Assembly (NCBI GenBank): GCA_003344405.1
Contig: NOWV01000020.1
Coordinates: 1-64,000, forward strand
DNA from: Trichoplax sp. H2
Lineage: Eukaryota; Placozoa; Uniplacotomia; Trichoplacea
Length of the DNA stretch: 64,000 nucleotides
Direction of reading: 5' to 3'
Part shown: positions 49,701 to 62,300 of the stretch, piece by piece
Layout of the letters: each line of letters opens with the position of its first letter
How positions within the stretch are numbered: the first letter of the stretch is position 1
Program-made: the position numbers and the translations under genes
Notes under the pieces: model-generated
The model's input: only the letters and a program-made list of their open reading frames with translations
Told to the model about the DNA's origin: nothing
Databases searched by the model: none

Positions 49701-52700
49701 ATTGTAGAAATGGCTGATTTCTAAATATTTTACGCAGAGAGTAACTCCTAAGCCTAGAAGTACCTTTCCTCAAGAACTCTATCTTTTTCATCACTATGGT
49801 TTAATCAAGTAAATAGTAAATCACAGCATTTGAAATGATGTAAAAGTCCGTGATCTAACGTTCATCTACTTTATTGTTTAGCTCCATGAAAGTCAGAAAC
49901 GTAAAAGTCGAAGATGTTGAAACTATTTCTAAACTTGTACAAAACACAACAGGCAAAGACATGCTACTAAGGTATTAAAATACCGTGCACATTCATGAAA
50001 TGATCTTGTTAATTCCCACTAATCTTCCATCAATCTGATCACTTTCTAATAGGGACATTAATTTATACAACATGGCTCGCCGCGATCCGGTGAGTTGACA
50101 ACCTTTATCTTTAACATCAAAATATTAAAATATTGCCTTAAAATTTATTATACTGATTTGATCCTAAGTATTTGGTAGAACGACTTACAATGACTTAATA
50201 GATTTTAGCAAAATTTCCAAAATTGTTTATTTTAAAACCATTAAACACAAGCCTTGAATAATGTTAAATAAATAAATTTAACTATATTACCAGGATGGAA
50301 CAGACATCAAAGCCTATGTTGCTGTCTGTCTAAATCAACCTGTAGGTGTTGCAGTTATTAGAAAGGAAGAGGTAAAGATTTATATGATATTAAAAATAAA
50401 TGGCGAGTTGCAATGCAAATGTTAGCCAAATTCAATGCTAATGACGCTTTCCAATTTCATATTACTTTCAGAACATAGAGTATATTCGATCCCACTACAA
50501 CATCGAAGATTTTATTTATTATAATCATTATATGAGGGAGGAACACGGCCACTTACATCACTTCGTCTTGAATCCCATCTACTCCCACTTTTCCAAATAC
50601 TTTATTCAGGTAATAATCATCTACCGGTTAAGAAATTTATAAGCAGTTGCAGATCAATACTGGTAATCAAAAATTACTTAATAATTTTTATGGGGTATAC
50701 ATTTCAACTGGAACTTTAAGATTGAAAAGCTGCGATACTTCGCGAATAATTATCGAGACAGAGAAAAGTAAATCTTAACCTTGATATTCTCTCTATTAAT
50801 TAGGAAATTTTGCGATTATCGAAGAAGAATGCTATTTATTACCCGATATATCCACCGTATGTTCAGTTAAACGAAACCAAGCCTCATTCATTAGCATCAT
50901 GTTTAGCTAACATGGTGCCCATTAGGTATGGAGGATGAAAACTGCTTTTACCTTGTATTCATATTCTATCAGCATTTGATACCATAACCATGAATGACTT
51001 TGTCTAATTAGGGCTCGAAGACAAGTTCAATACGCAGTCGATGAATTAAAGCATAACGCTCCGTCTAATCGAATTTTGCAACAAATGGTAATCAAGACCA
51101 AGATGCAATTACAATATTAACATTAGTTTGGTCTAATGAAACAATATTAAATTAATTAAATCCTTTGTTATTATATCGCAGGATAACTACATGTTGTTTC
51201 ACATTAATAAGAAGTTGGTCATGGAACCAAAGATTACGATTAATGCCAGAATCATCGTTGTTGGAGCATCTGATGTGGGTGTATCTTTCCTGGAAAAACT
51301 TATTTTTAGGTACTGTAGTATAGGCTAATATCCATAGAACTCAAACTTTTAGCCCAGCTTCTTTTAAAATGTAATAGAACGATCCTTGAATATTTTATTT
51401 AGCCCCCACATGAGATTTAACAATCTCAAACTGATCAGCCCTAATGGCATTCCAGGCCAACTAAAACCTAATTCGTTAAGGAATCAATTTTTAGCTGACA
51501 GGTAAGATATATGAGTAATAGCCACGTATTTAATATTAATAAAGATCTACAAATATATATATAAAATTGATGAGTTTAAATGGCTTAATCTGATTTAGCT
51601 ACTGTTATACGCAACAAAACTACGACCAGATCGCTTTACATTCATGGGTTAGCGTTATAAAAGGAGATGTCAAAGCCATAAATAGGTTAAAAATCAGCAA
51701 AGATGAATACTATGCAGTTCTAACTATACATTTATCTTGTAAACATTTAAGTGCTGCACTGCTCAATCTACTTAATTAAACCTTAACAAATTTGCAATAT
51801 AATACTGAAGTAAGTTTATTATTCTTAATTACAATCAATCTTATATTAGGAAAAGTAAATATGTGGTGGTAGGAAACGATACGAAAGTCATGTATGATCA
51901 TTTAATCTTGTGTACTGGCTGCCGCTACCAATATTCATGCCCTACTGGTGTTAATGTCGATGAGAATGTCGTAAACAACGAAACTACTGTACCTTATCGA
52001 TATTTCGGACCAAAATATAGCAATATTTTCACATTAAATGATCAGTTCGATTGTCAAGCATTTCTTGATTGGTTAGAAGAACAAGACTTTATCAATCGTC
52101 GAGGTATATTTTACTTAGGTTGCTATAGCTATTAAATAATTTTTTATCTGCATAATATTAATTTAGCTATATTAATAATACTCGTAAATATCAGTAGAGA
52201 TAGGTATCAATTACGTCTTGTTCACTCTATTAGCTCATAGTTACAATGCTTTAAAACTCATAATTAGGCAATTTTTCCATTTGCACTTATAGGTAATGTT
52301 AACTCAGCCTTCTTAATACTCGTAAAAATTAGTAGAGATAGGTATCAAGTACATCTATCTAATTCAACTAATTAGTTCATGGCTACAGTACTTTGAAACT
52401 TCATAATTGCATAATACAATTATCAAACATTAATTAATATAAGGAGCTAGATGATTCTAGAGACGATTGTTATATTAAAACTATATCATATTGCCAAATT
52501 TATTTCAAAGCAATTATAATTCGTTAGCCAATAAACGAGTCTTATAAATTGTCTAAATAACACCAATAGTGGTACAGCTTCCCTTTTGCTATGGTATCAT
52601 AGAGTTAAACTTGTTATTATTATGTAATTATTTATGATTTAATATTACACGATATTTAATGTGGACGATGCATGCAGTAATGAATAATTCCTTTTCTATT

Positions 52701-54961
52701 TAGATCACGTATGCATTTACGGCAGCACCATTGATGCTTATACCACAGTCCAAGCTTTACTAGAATACGGAATCGAAGGCTCAAGAATTATTCTAATTCA
52801 TCCGCCGGCAGCATCTCCTATAAATTGTTTCAATAACAGTATAGTAGAAGAAGTAGTTTTAAAAGGATTGAAAGAAGCTGGTAAATATAGGACATAATTT
52901 AGTTATAAAATACTGTAGCAATTCGATAATCTACTTGAGATTATGAGAACATCTCGTTCTAAAATTTGGATATCTTTTTCATACTTCATAAGGCATCACA
53001 GTACATCATGACTTGATATTGGCTAGATGGGAAATTGATGAATCTAACGAAACAGTGGTTGGCGCTAGTTTTACTTCTGATAATAAACCAGTCCAAATCT
53101 CATGTTCGGCTTTCATTTGCTTTAGCAAACTTGGCATAGACTACTCTATTTTTAAAGGTTTTTATTTCATCTTATTGAATCTTTACAACCAACTATAGTG
53201 CAGATAATTCTTGAATTTAAATTCAAAAGACTCACCATTATGCCTAATGATAATCAATTCTTATCTACGTTACTAGCTATCAACGATTCATGCTTGGTCT
53301 ACGATGGGAGATTAGTCATTGATTCTAGCTATCGAACAAATGATCCTTGCATTTGGGCCGCTGGACCAATGACCAAGTTTGCACGCAGATATCATGCAGA
53401 GGCTTGGACTCATGCTAATTTTAATTCTAAAGAAGTTGGACTCAAGGTTGAAATAGCAAATCTAATCGCCTTTTTCAATATATGATTAACTGATTTACCG
53501 AAATTAGCGAATACGGATCGCTATATCTTATTCTTTATTGCATTATATTCTTGCCCTTTCTTTGCTAGTTGGCTGAAACCGTTCTAAGCATATTAGATCC
53601 TATGCTTGAATCAGAAGCTCCAGATGCACAACCTGATATTATCCCGGTATATAACCATCCGAAGACATTCCTTACGAAACTACCAGGTAGCTTAATCTAT
53701 TAATTGAATTGTCAAAGTTTTAAAAGTACAAATTCCGCCATACTATAACAAAAATTCATGGCAAATTCTGTATTTAAATTATTTGATACCCTGAAGTAAT
53801 GGAAACTTTTAAGATCTAGCAGTGGATGGATGATATATAACCAATACATTTGTTTTAAAATCTTAAACAGGAAATTACACGTATCTTCATACTGGTAAAC
53901 CTTCCCTAAATATATCTCTCGATTCAATGATGGTCCAACCAAATTACGTAAGTTAAAGACTTTAGAAGAATCACAAATAGCTTTTGTTATCTTATACCAA
54001 ATAAATTAAAGCTAGGAATATATAACTTCATCTTAGGGCCATGTATTAGTCACTGGTAGCCATACCGTGGATACTCAAGGGTATTTTAGACTGCATATAA
54101 ATCAATATCGATCAGTAGAAACTGTAACCTGTTTGAGCAAAAATGTAAGCTACTCTGTGGATAGAACATGCTACACTGCATAAAAACATGATTAAAATAG
54201 CCTAAATCATCCTTAAGTAATGGTAAAATAATCTTGTAATTCCTTTTTTATAATAGGAAATTAAAGTAAATAACCTGCTATCACTTTATGGTATTCATGA
54301 AAAGTTTCTTAATAACGTTCTATCACGTTATAAAGAAGGCCTTGTTTCCGACTTCTATCAGTAAGGAGTAGAACCTGTTATAACAACTTACATTTATCTC
54401 CTCAACAATAGTATAAAGAACATGGCGCTAAATTAAGCTTTAAAATATTACAAGTCTAGATAATAATTCCTTGTTATTATATTGAAAGGTACTTCAATGA
54501 ACCGTGGGCTACAGCAATCTTTCATGACCGCTTTCATGATTTCCGTGAAGAAATCAAAGAAATCCTATTTAATAAACAGGTAGACTTATTTATTCGAGCT
54601 AAATAATCTAGTAGTGGGCTATAAACTGCAATTTCCAGAATGAAATAACAGAATCTTTAAATAACAATTTCTCCTTAGGTTGAAGAAGAATCGGACGAAA
54701 CATTTGAACTGAAAATACGCAAACTATTGGACGAAGATTTTACTGTAAGTTATCTTCTCTACGACTAGAATAAATTTAGTTTTTAACATTAAATTTCACC
54801 GTTCGGTTCCCTTTCTTTCGCAGTTTACCAAAAAAGAACTACAACAACTTGGTGAAGATTATATTAAAAGTTGCAAGAGTTCAACAGAGAAGCGCTTATT
54901 AACATACTTAAGTTATAACACCTATCACTTGCCCATGTATGCGAAACCAGGAATAGTTTAA
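46710..54961 (+). CDS. CFAP61: CFAP61 orthologue (cilia and flagella associated protein 61), 38 exons
   Basis: Subunit of the calmodulin- and spoke-associated complex at the base of radial spokes in motile cilia. My model gives 1256 aa (human 1237). Exons: 46710-46846, 46916-47066, 47155-47231, 47336-47403, 47487-47610, 47705-47772, 47893-47957, 48046-48236, 48348-48373 (uncertain), 48484-48526, 48663-48697, 48794-48875, 48993-49050, 49124-49162, 49303-49406, 49485-49524, 49602-49670, 49738-49808, 49882-49971, 50053-50089, 50294-50371, 50472-50609, 50804-50925, 51012-51087, 51182-51309, 51403-51501, 51599-51685, 51850-52103, 52704-52880, 52993-53157, 53277-53446, 53569-53686, 53871-53947, 54037-54144, 54257-54360, 54489-54579, 54679-54744, 54824-54961. 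All introns are GT-AG, phases consistent. Landmarks: ICHRHDH near 175, CIDEKYETRSLDF near 415, Rossmann-like IIVVGASDVG near 690, YDHLILCTG near 785, WAAGPMTKF near 990, C-terminal HLPMYAKPGIV. Start has A at -3 and G at +4. Confidence 0.94.
52177..52413 (+). repeat. Imperfect tandem repeat in the longest CFAP61 intron
   Basis: Two units of about 100 bases (52177-52275 and 52315-52413) share aatactcgtaaa, agtagagataggtatcaa and later blocks. They lie in the 600-base intron between exons 52103 and 52704, the longest in this gene, which such duplications probably enlarged. Confidence 0.7.
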
Positions 54962-57116
54962 AATTGAAATGAAATAATGATCATCTCGATTAGCTTACTA
55001 AATGAGGTAATAAGAATTTTGATGGCACGATAACTTAAGGAAAGAGCAATCTTCAAATCTTATCAATGTCTCTTTTCCATTAGAAGTAAAAGTTTACTTT
55101 ATTCATCAGTAATTCTTCTACTAAAATTCCAGTGACGTCTACGTCACTTAACTAAGTAAAATACTTACTTACTTAAATCTCAAAAAAGAATTTTAATGTA
55201 TGTATAACTAGCAAGTTTAAATAATCAGATGGCTTTAACGCGAATCTGTGTAAATTAATCTTAATTCAATTTCGAACGTATATCGAGTAAATTAGTTATT
55301 TCAATGCAAACAATTGTGCCTTTTCTGATGCAATGATTTGAAAAGAATTGAATAGCTTTAGATCAATTTTTAGCTCGAAAATGGCTTTTAATGTTACCAG
55401 TGTTAAAAAGTAGGGATTTTAAGCATCGTTTTTTCTAATAGTAATTTACATCATTTATTTGTCGTTGCAACTTAGTAAAAATTAATAAAGTAGAAAATTG
55501 GCTTTATGAATAAATTATATATATATTTAAATTAGCAGAATGCAGTATTATTAACCTCAAACTACTAGATTTACATTGATAAATTCTGCATAATAGTCTG
55601 TCTAGCAGGTAATATGCTTACGTAGGCATGTTGGCTTCAGACTTTTTTGTTTCTCTAGTTAAGAACTCTACTTTGCAACTCCGATAGATTTGGAAAGTAT
55701 TATAATCAATTTATGAATTTATTGGAAATTGAGGAATGATCATTTTATCCGTATTTGATCTGAATAATAGTCAGTCTTTCATTAGAGGATCAATTGGTGC
55801 TTAGATAACTACTACGTTTAGAGTTTATATCTTACTTCGGTAAGAAATATGCGTTTAACTGTAATACCTAGGTAATAACAGGGTTGTTATGGATCGAAAT
55901 TGGCACTTAAGATGCCAAACTGTAGGCGGACAGTACCAGTAAATTAGTTTCTTTTGACGCTAAAACTTAATATATAATAGCTGTAGATTTGACAGAATTT
56001 TAGATTCAAGTAATGCTTGTCATTTTCTTTTCTAATTATGGCAATTAAGCCAATTCCATAAAAAAAATAGCTACAACAGTACAGCTTTTCTTCCCTGTAA
56101 TAAACTACACAGATCCAGATTCTGCTCTTTTGAAGGAGAATTAATTATAAGAGTGCCACACAATCTACATGCAGTATTAACACTATGATTTCGTTTCTCT
56201 CCAAAGCCTAATCATAAAATATATTTACTTATTGTCCTATAAAGTCATACAGCACTTTTAAACTGACGATGTAAATATATTTCAACCATCATAACTGAGT
56301 AAATCTATTACAGATGCATGTAATATAAGAAAGAAGTAAATCCATTAGTATAATTTTTGCATTATTTTATTGTACAAATTAATTGCGGCCGTCATTTACT
56401 AATAGCGTACAAAGCAAATAAAATATAGAACATCAATAAAAGATACGGTACCCGCTATGATCTATGATAATTTTGATTAGCTTTAGGTCAAGGCAAACAA
56501 TTATGCTGATTTTCAAATGGTCACTATTCATCATTAACTAAGTAAGTATTATATCTTGTAAAGGAATAATAAGAAGCTTCCAGTAATTACCTTAACTGAA
56601 GTACATTTAGTTGTTAATAAAGGCACTGCTAGCGTAGAACGCAACGAAAAGCTAGAATGTTTGCAACCTTAACTTGCTAAAATCAATTGAAACTCTATGA
56701 CTCTAAGATATTTTAGTACTGCCAGTAGTATCACGTTCACTTAAACAACTTTTGGATCTGCAAACTAGTTTTGAAAAATGATCATGTCATTCTACCCTTA
56801 TTTCATCAATTATCGTCATTCTGGAAGAAATTTTTGTAACAGAATTAATACTGTTGGAATTACAAGAGATTCGCTTTCCTTATAGATGAGCCTTTCAGTG
56901 GCCAAATTGAGAACAGAAGAATAGATAAAAAAAATTGGACACCAGCTGAACAATTGTTGAAACTACAGAAGTAGAGCACGTTAAAATTTGAAATTAAAGC
57001 GATAGTCACCTTATACTTGGACTATACCCATTTGAGTCACATTAATATCGTTAATAATGAATAAATCAGTAGCAAAGCATCAAGTAAATTATTTGGCAAA
57101 AACTAGCTGGAAACTT
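54962..57116. other. Intergenic stretch between the convergent CFAP61 and aquaporin genes
   Basis: About 2.1 kb between two 3' ends. No exon, RNA gene or named repeat seen. No clear AATAAA stands close after the CFAP61 stop. Confidence 0.45.
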
Positions 57117-59345
57117 TTAACCTTCTTTATCGGTTCGAACTTGCTCTAATTCAGTTTCATTAGCTGGAGCAACCGATGATTTCCTGATTTCGTCCCATCG
57201 CATTTCGATGAAAAACATGTACATACCACCACCAACAATAGCTCCGAGTATAGGTCCGACAATGGGCACCCAGAACCAATAATTCCCATTACTAAACATC
57301 ATCACACGGGTAGAAATGAAGAATATATTATATTATTCCTTTTCGCTTTATACTGTAGTTTAATCAATATGATACAGAGTGAAAGATATCGAAACTAACA
57401 TATAGTTTTATCAAACAAACGAAGTACTGCAAGGTTATCATCTCACTTATATTGTTTTACGCCAATATTTATCTAACATTGAACAAGTAATAACTGCAAA
57501 TAAAATATAATTTTATCGGAGAAAAGAATACTGCAAGATTATCATTTCACTCGTATTACTTTACGCCTATATTTATCTCTTATTGAGTAGATAATTGTTA
57601 TCAATCAAATGCTATTCGGTGAGAACATAAAAATGCTACAAGCTCATCATCTCGTTATTATTTACTGTACGACATAGATGCAGCTTTAAAAAGGGACAAT
57701 TGATTACTAGTAGCTATTGCTAAATTTTGATAGTGCACGAAGTAAAGAGGTTAGGGTTAGGGTTTGCAAATATGAATACCATTTTCTTTACCCTATTTTA
57801 AGACTAACTTAGATATAAATCCGAATTAAGCGTATTTAACTACTAGTATATAATAGAGTGCATATAAGCTTGTATGTTTGCTTAGCTTATGTATTTGCTG
57901 CTAACTTCGCAGAAGCAATAAGCGTTGATTACAAACAAATTAAAGAATCCAATTATAGTAACAATCCAGTGGTATACAATCAAAACTATTCAATATTTTA
58001 GGTTTAAGGCATATATGAAAATCATAAACTTACACAAAAGTGGGTGTACCCCAACCAGCAATTAAAGTCCACAATCGTGGTGCAAAATCACGAGCAGGAT
58101 TGATGGCATAACCACAATTTAAGCCAAAAGTATCGCCAATGTTCAAAACAACAAAGCCAATAAGTAAAGGCTTCAAGTAATCTGGAGGAGCCCAGTTTTT
58201 ATCATCAACCAATGCAAAGACACATAGAGCTAATAGGCCGGTACCAACAATCTAGATAGAATAATTACAATTAGACAGAATTACTCCAAAAAACCAGCAG
58301 AATGATAACTGCTTGAGTCTTATTACTCATATAAAATTGTCAAATTAAACTCAGTTTCTATTGTAATCTAAATATACCAGAACTAATCCTGGCCATAAGT
58401 AAAATATGATAAAATGTTATCTCTCTAGAGTATTTATAGTTTAATCATTGCTACAGCCTTAAAAAAGATCTATAGCCAAAGAAGAATAAAAGCTTTAAGC
58501 TATAAATTTGCACTCTGGAAATAATCTCTTACACCAATCTGGGTAAGAGACTTAAGGCCATTTACTAAATATTGCAACACTATAGCTGATGCCCCACTGT
58601 AATACTATTGTATAAGATATTGTCGAGAAACAAGACCTTATACAACGTTAAAATTTGTAAGATTGTCATAATACGTGGTAGAAACTCATCACTTTGATTA
58701 TGTTCACATTAAACTATGTAAATTTCGACTTCATCAGCTAAAACGAACCTGATCGAAAAATCCTGCAGCAGTACTCAAATAGGGTTGTGGATAAGTTGCC
58801 CAGATCTGAGCGGTAGCATTAACATGGGGTGGCGTTTGGCGAACTCCACCATCATAAGCATTAATACCCTCTGTATAAAAACAATTGAATAAAATTAATT
58901 ATTAACGGTAAATATCCATCTCTAATACAACAGAATCGATTATAGATCCGCATATCGAATTTCCGTTAAGGATAGCTGAACGCTGGCTAAACTATCACAC
59001 GACTAGAAATCGATAAATTGTGCGTAAAAATTTGCTTAAACTATTCTTCAAATGAAATAATTAAATTTATCACTAATTACCGATATAGATGGCATGGCAA
59101 ACCGCTGATGCAATGAATGAGCCCAACATTTGAGCTGTAATGTACATCGGAACTTTTCTCCAAGGAAACTTCTTGTAGACAGCTAAAGCAATAGTCATAG
59201 CTGGATTCATATGAGCACCAGTTACATTACCAGCTACATAACAACCAAATGTTACACCCAAGCCCCAACCAAAATTAATGGACAAAAAGTCACCGAAATT
59301 GCCCTTTCCTAAAACCACTTGAGCCACAGAGCCAATACCAAAAGT
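57117..59345 (-). CDS. Aquaglyceroporin (AQP3/7/9/10-like), 5' exon(s) not found
   Basis: Membrane channel of the MIP family for water and glycerol. Four exons on the minus strand: 59345-59081, 58870-58749, 58251-58034, 57291-57117, all GT-AG with matching phases, encoding the last 259 residues. Seen in order: GSVAQVVL at the end of helix 1, the first pore motif in GAHMNPAMT, a large extracellular loop with the sequon NAT, GFFDQ before helix 4, the second motif in GYAINPARDFAPR, then GNYWFWVPIVGP and a charged tail ending TDKEG. The Asp after NPAR and the enlarged loop mark the glycerol-conducting subfamily. Helix 1 and the start codon (about 45 residues) should lie upstream of 59345, but I did not recognise them, so the gene may extend past the window. 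The ATGs at 57297-57305 are intronic, not a start. Confidence 0.9.
57375..57670 (+). repeat. Three imperfect tandem units of about 105 bp in the last aquaporin intron
   Basis: The block actgcaag(g/a)ttatcatctcac, followed by ttacgcc and atatttatct, recurs at about 57424, 57529 and, more diverged, 57633. It accounts for much of the 742-base intron between 57291 and 58034. Confidence 0.65.
57749..57764 (+). repeat. Short interstitial telomere-like motif
   Basis: GGTTAGGGTTAGGGTT, two and a half TTAGGG units, inside an aquaporin intron. Too short to call a telomere relic with confidence. Confidence 0.4.
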
Positions 59346-62300
59346 CTTAAATAAATTAAAAATTATTACTTGAATCAGTTGATATCACATTATCAATTCC
59401 ACATCATTTCATAGGTCAAAATCGTATTTTCTGTAATGTACAAACACGTGTATCACATTTTAACTATTAAGTTCACCAAATTAAAGTTATATAGCAATTC
59501 ACTAGTAAATGAAAATACTTTTAATCATATATGCGTATTTATGTAATCATTCATTTTTCCTGGTTAGCACACAAGCAAGTATACGGCCAGCTATTGATAT
59601 TAAAACTGTACGCAAAATTAATTTCATATATTCTTTTACTCGCTATAGACTACACGTAATTCCAGTTATATTAACGCTAAATAAACGTTTCTATAACAGG
59701 AAATCAACATCGCATAGGGATTTATTCTGAAAAAACACCTGCGTAAGGCAGAGCTTTTTCCAACTTTACTAGCGTTATCCGCAAAATAAATAATAAGAAA
59801 TAATTCATTCGATATATTGATAAGCTGATTATGCAATCATCTCTAGCTCCAAAGCAAATAAATGCTCAGATAGCAAAACTAAAAATTTCGCAACTATGTA
59901 TTTAAAAATTGGTTTCCTTATATAATTTGGCTAACTCTAGCTAACGTCGTCACAGTTTGTCAATATTCATTAGTTAGTTCTACAATAATATTGATAAATA
60001 GCAAGCCTTACACGCCTTGTATATCACGTAGCAACACCTAAATTTATTTACATATAGGTACTGACTCGAATACAGTAATTTCATGACATATTAAAAACTA
60101 AAAGATAAATCGACTATATTTGTTCAGCTAGGAGTATATCCGTATATTCTGCATTCCTATTAAACTAACATCATCATTCCAACTCCATTCAAGTGGAAAT
60201 CTTTGCTCAAGTAAAAGTGGTAGCAAGTATCCACAGTATTCCTAACTTTACTCCCATAATAATTAATATATCCTATGTATCAACTTATATTTTAGTCAAT
60301 TTAAATCGATATGGACAATGAAAATATAAAATGCACAAATTCAATTAATAATATCTTTCATCAAGCTATTCTACTTCATTAATCATAAAAGAAAATTTTA
60401 GAATAATGTCAACTTTGATCTTGTTTATTTGTAATTTTACGAATGATTCCAATACTGTGATATAATCAAACCTGCACAAACGTCTATAATATTAATTTCA
60501 TACACTGATTATGAAGTAACCGACGATATTATGTAGTAAACAATTCGACTACCGTAATTGCGTAATCCCAGGATACGATACTAGTCTTTTATTAACAACG
60601 TATTCATTAATGCAATAAACAACCCAAAAACTACCATTGTTTGCATTGCAAGGTGGAATCTTTGCGTGCATGATTAAAATATAGATCTATCAACGACTTG
60701 TTTACGTAAACTGGGACAGCCTAGCATTTTTCTGTCACGAATTTTGATCAATAACATTTCTAGAACTATTATCACATTAATAAGCACATCAGCTTATTAT
60801 TAGTAAGCTATAAATATAAAACCTTAACAGACATGAATTATAAAAATTAGCTCAGTCTACCCCAAACCTCTGATAAATACCAATCAACACTATTATATAA
60901 CCGTTGGTTAGCATGTCATAAATCCTATCGATTGTATATTCAGGTATGATACAGAAAGCTCAGTATTTATAGATTTACGTGCAGATATTAGATCCATCAA
61001 GCCTGTAAGAAAAATACTGGTTAACATGTAACGTGCTGGTAATTTTAGCAATAACGAATTTATCCAATTTAGAACCTTCATATACGAGAGCTTATCAATT
61101 TTCTAAAAATTACCCAATTAAAACTTTTACGATAAATGCGATCAAGCAGGCTATCAACCTTTTCCTTAAGATTTTTATGATATAATAGTAGCAATTGTCA
61201 ATTGTGTTTATGAAAATTAGCTCAAGTTAGCCCTTTCCCCGATAAATAACCGCCAACATAATCATGTAATAATAAAAAAAGCATTGTCAACCTTGCGATA
61301 ATGGGTTTACAATATTACAGTTCAACATATGTCAGCTGGATTCTAGAAAACTAGCCCAGACTAAAACATACCCTAAGATATATAATTATATATTACCATT
61401 TTAATCGTATGACCATTAAAACATTTAATTGAAATCGATCTATTAATCATGCTTATTCTTGCATATTGGTCAAGAATCTACATTAGTTACGTTCTCTCGA
61501 GTTATTTGAGTGTCGTTTCAAGTTTAAAAAAAAACATAACAGCTCACTGATCTCATTAATCGAGCAATCGATTTATCATGTTTTTCAAACCATCTGTAGC
61601 CCTACAGTGCTTCTAAAAACAACATCGGCTATTTAATACTATACTCTGTTTTTATGAATAATAAAATATCATGATCTCGACTATTAAAAGCGTACTCTCA
61701 GTGCAACTTTTATTTTTAGGTTATGCACTAAGGGATGCCAAACACTCTGCTAATTTTATATTAATCATCGATCGCCTATAATTAATTAATATCGGCATAT
61801 TAACAAACTAACAATCAAGTAATTACAGTGCCTTGTCTCCAATCTAATGCACTATTTCTGAAAACACAATAGTTACGGAGAGAACTAAAGAATTCCGTAT
61901 AATAATAAAAATTCACAGCTGCTGATTAATCCTTCCCACGATCCATTAATTGATAGGCTAATTGCTAGAGATATGCAGCCCAACCATAACACAGTGCCGA
62001 CAATGATTAAATAACAGGACAATAAATGAATATTAAAGAGTAAGATGAAAGTTTACCAAATTTGAGAATAGTAAAACTGACTACTTTAAATGATGACTTT
62101 TGACTATGGACTTATATCTTACCAGCCAACATATCATCAGTATAAACTACGGTAGTAATTAAGTGTCAGAATTGCAAAAATCGAATACACGTTACTTTCT
62201 ACGATCCACTGATCTATATTCTAATCACTAAATATCTACTCTACATATTCGCAATATTAGTAATAGCGCTGAAGTTGATGAAATATCGGCATAATAAAAT

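Noticed and set aside
51863-52135. 90-codon ORF as its own gene
   Set aside because: It is CFAP61 exon 51850-52103 plus intron read-through; its first codon is GTG.
53198-53485. 95-codon ORF as its own gene
   Set aside because: It is CFAP61 exon 53277-53446 with intron read-through on both sides.
57292-57305. ATG cluster as the start of a short membrane protein on the minus strand
   Set aside because: These ATGs precede a TTTAG acceptor, and joining 58034 to 57291 continues the aquaporin in frame.
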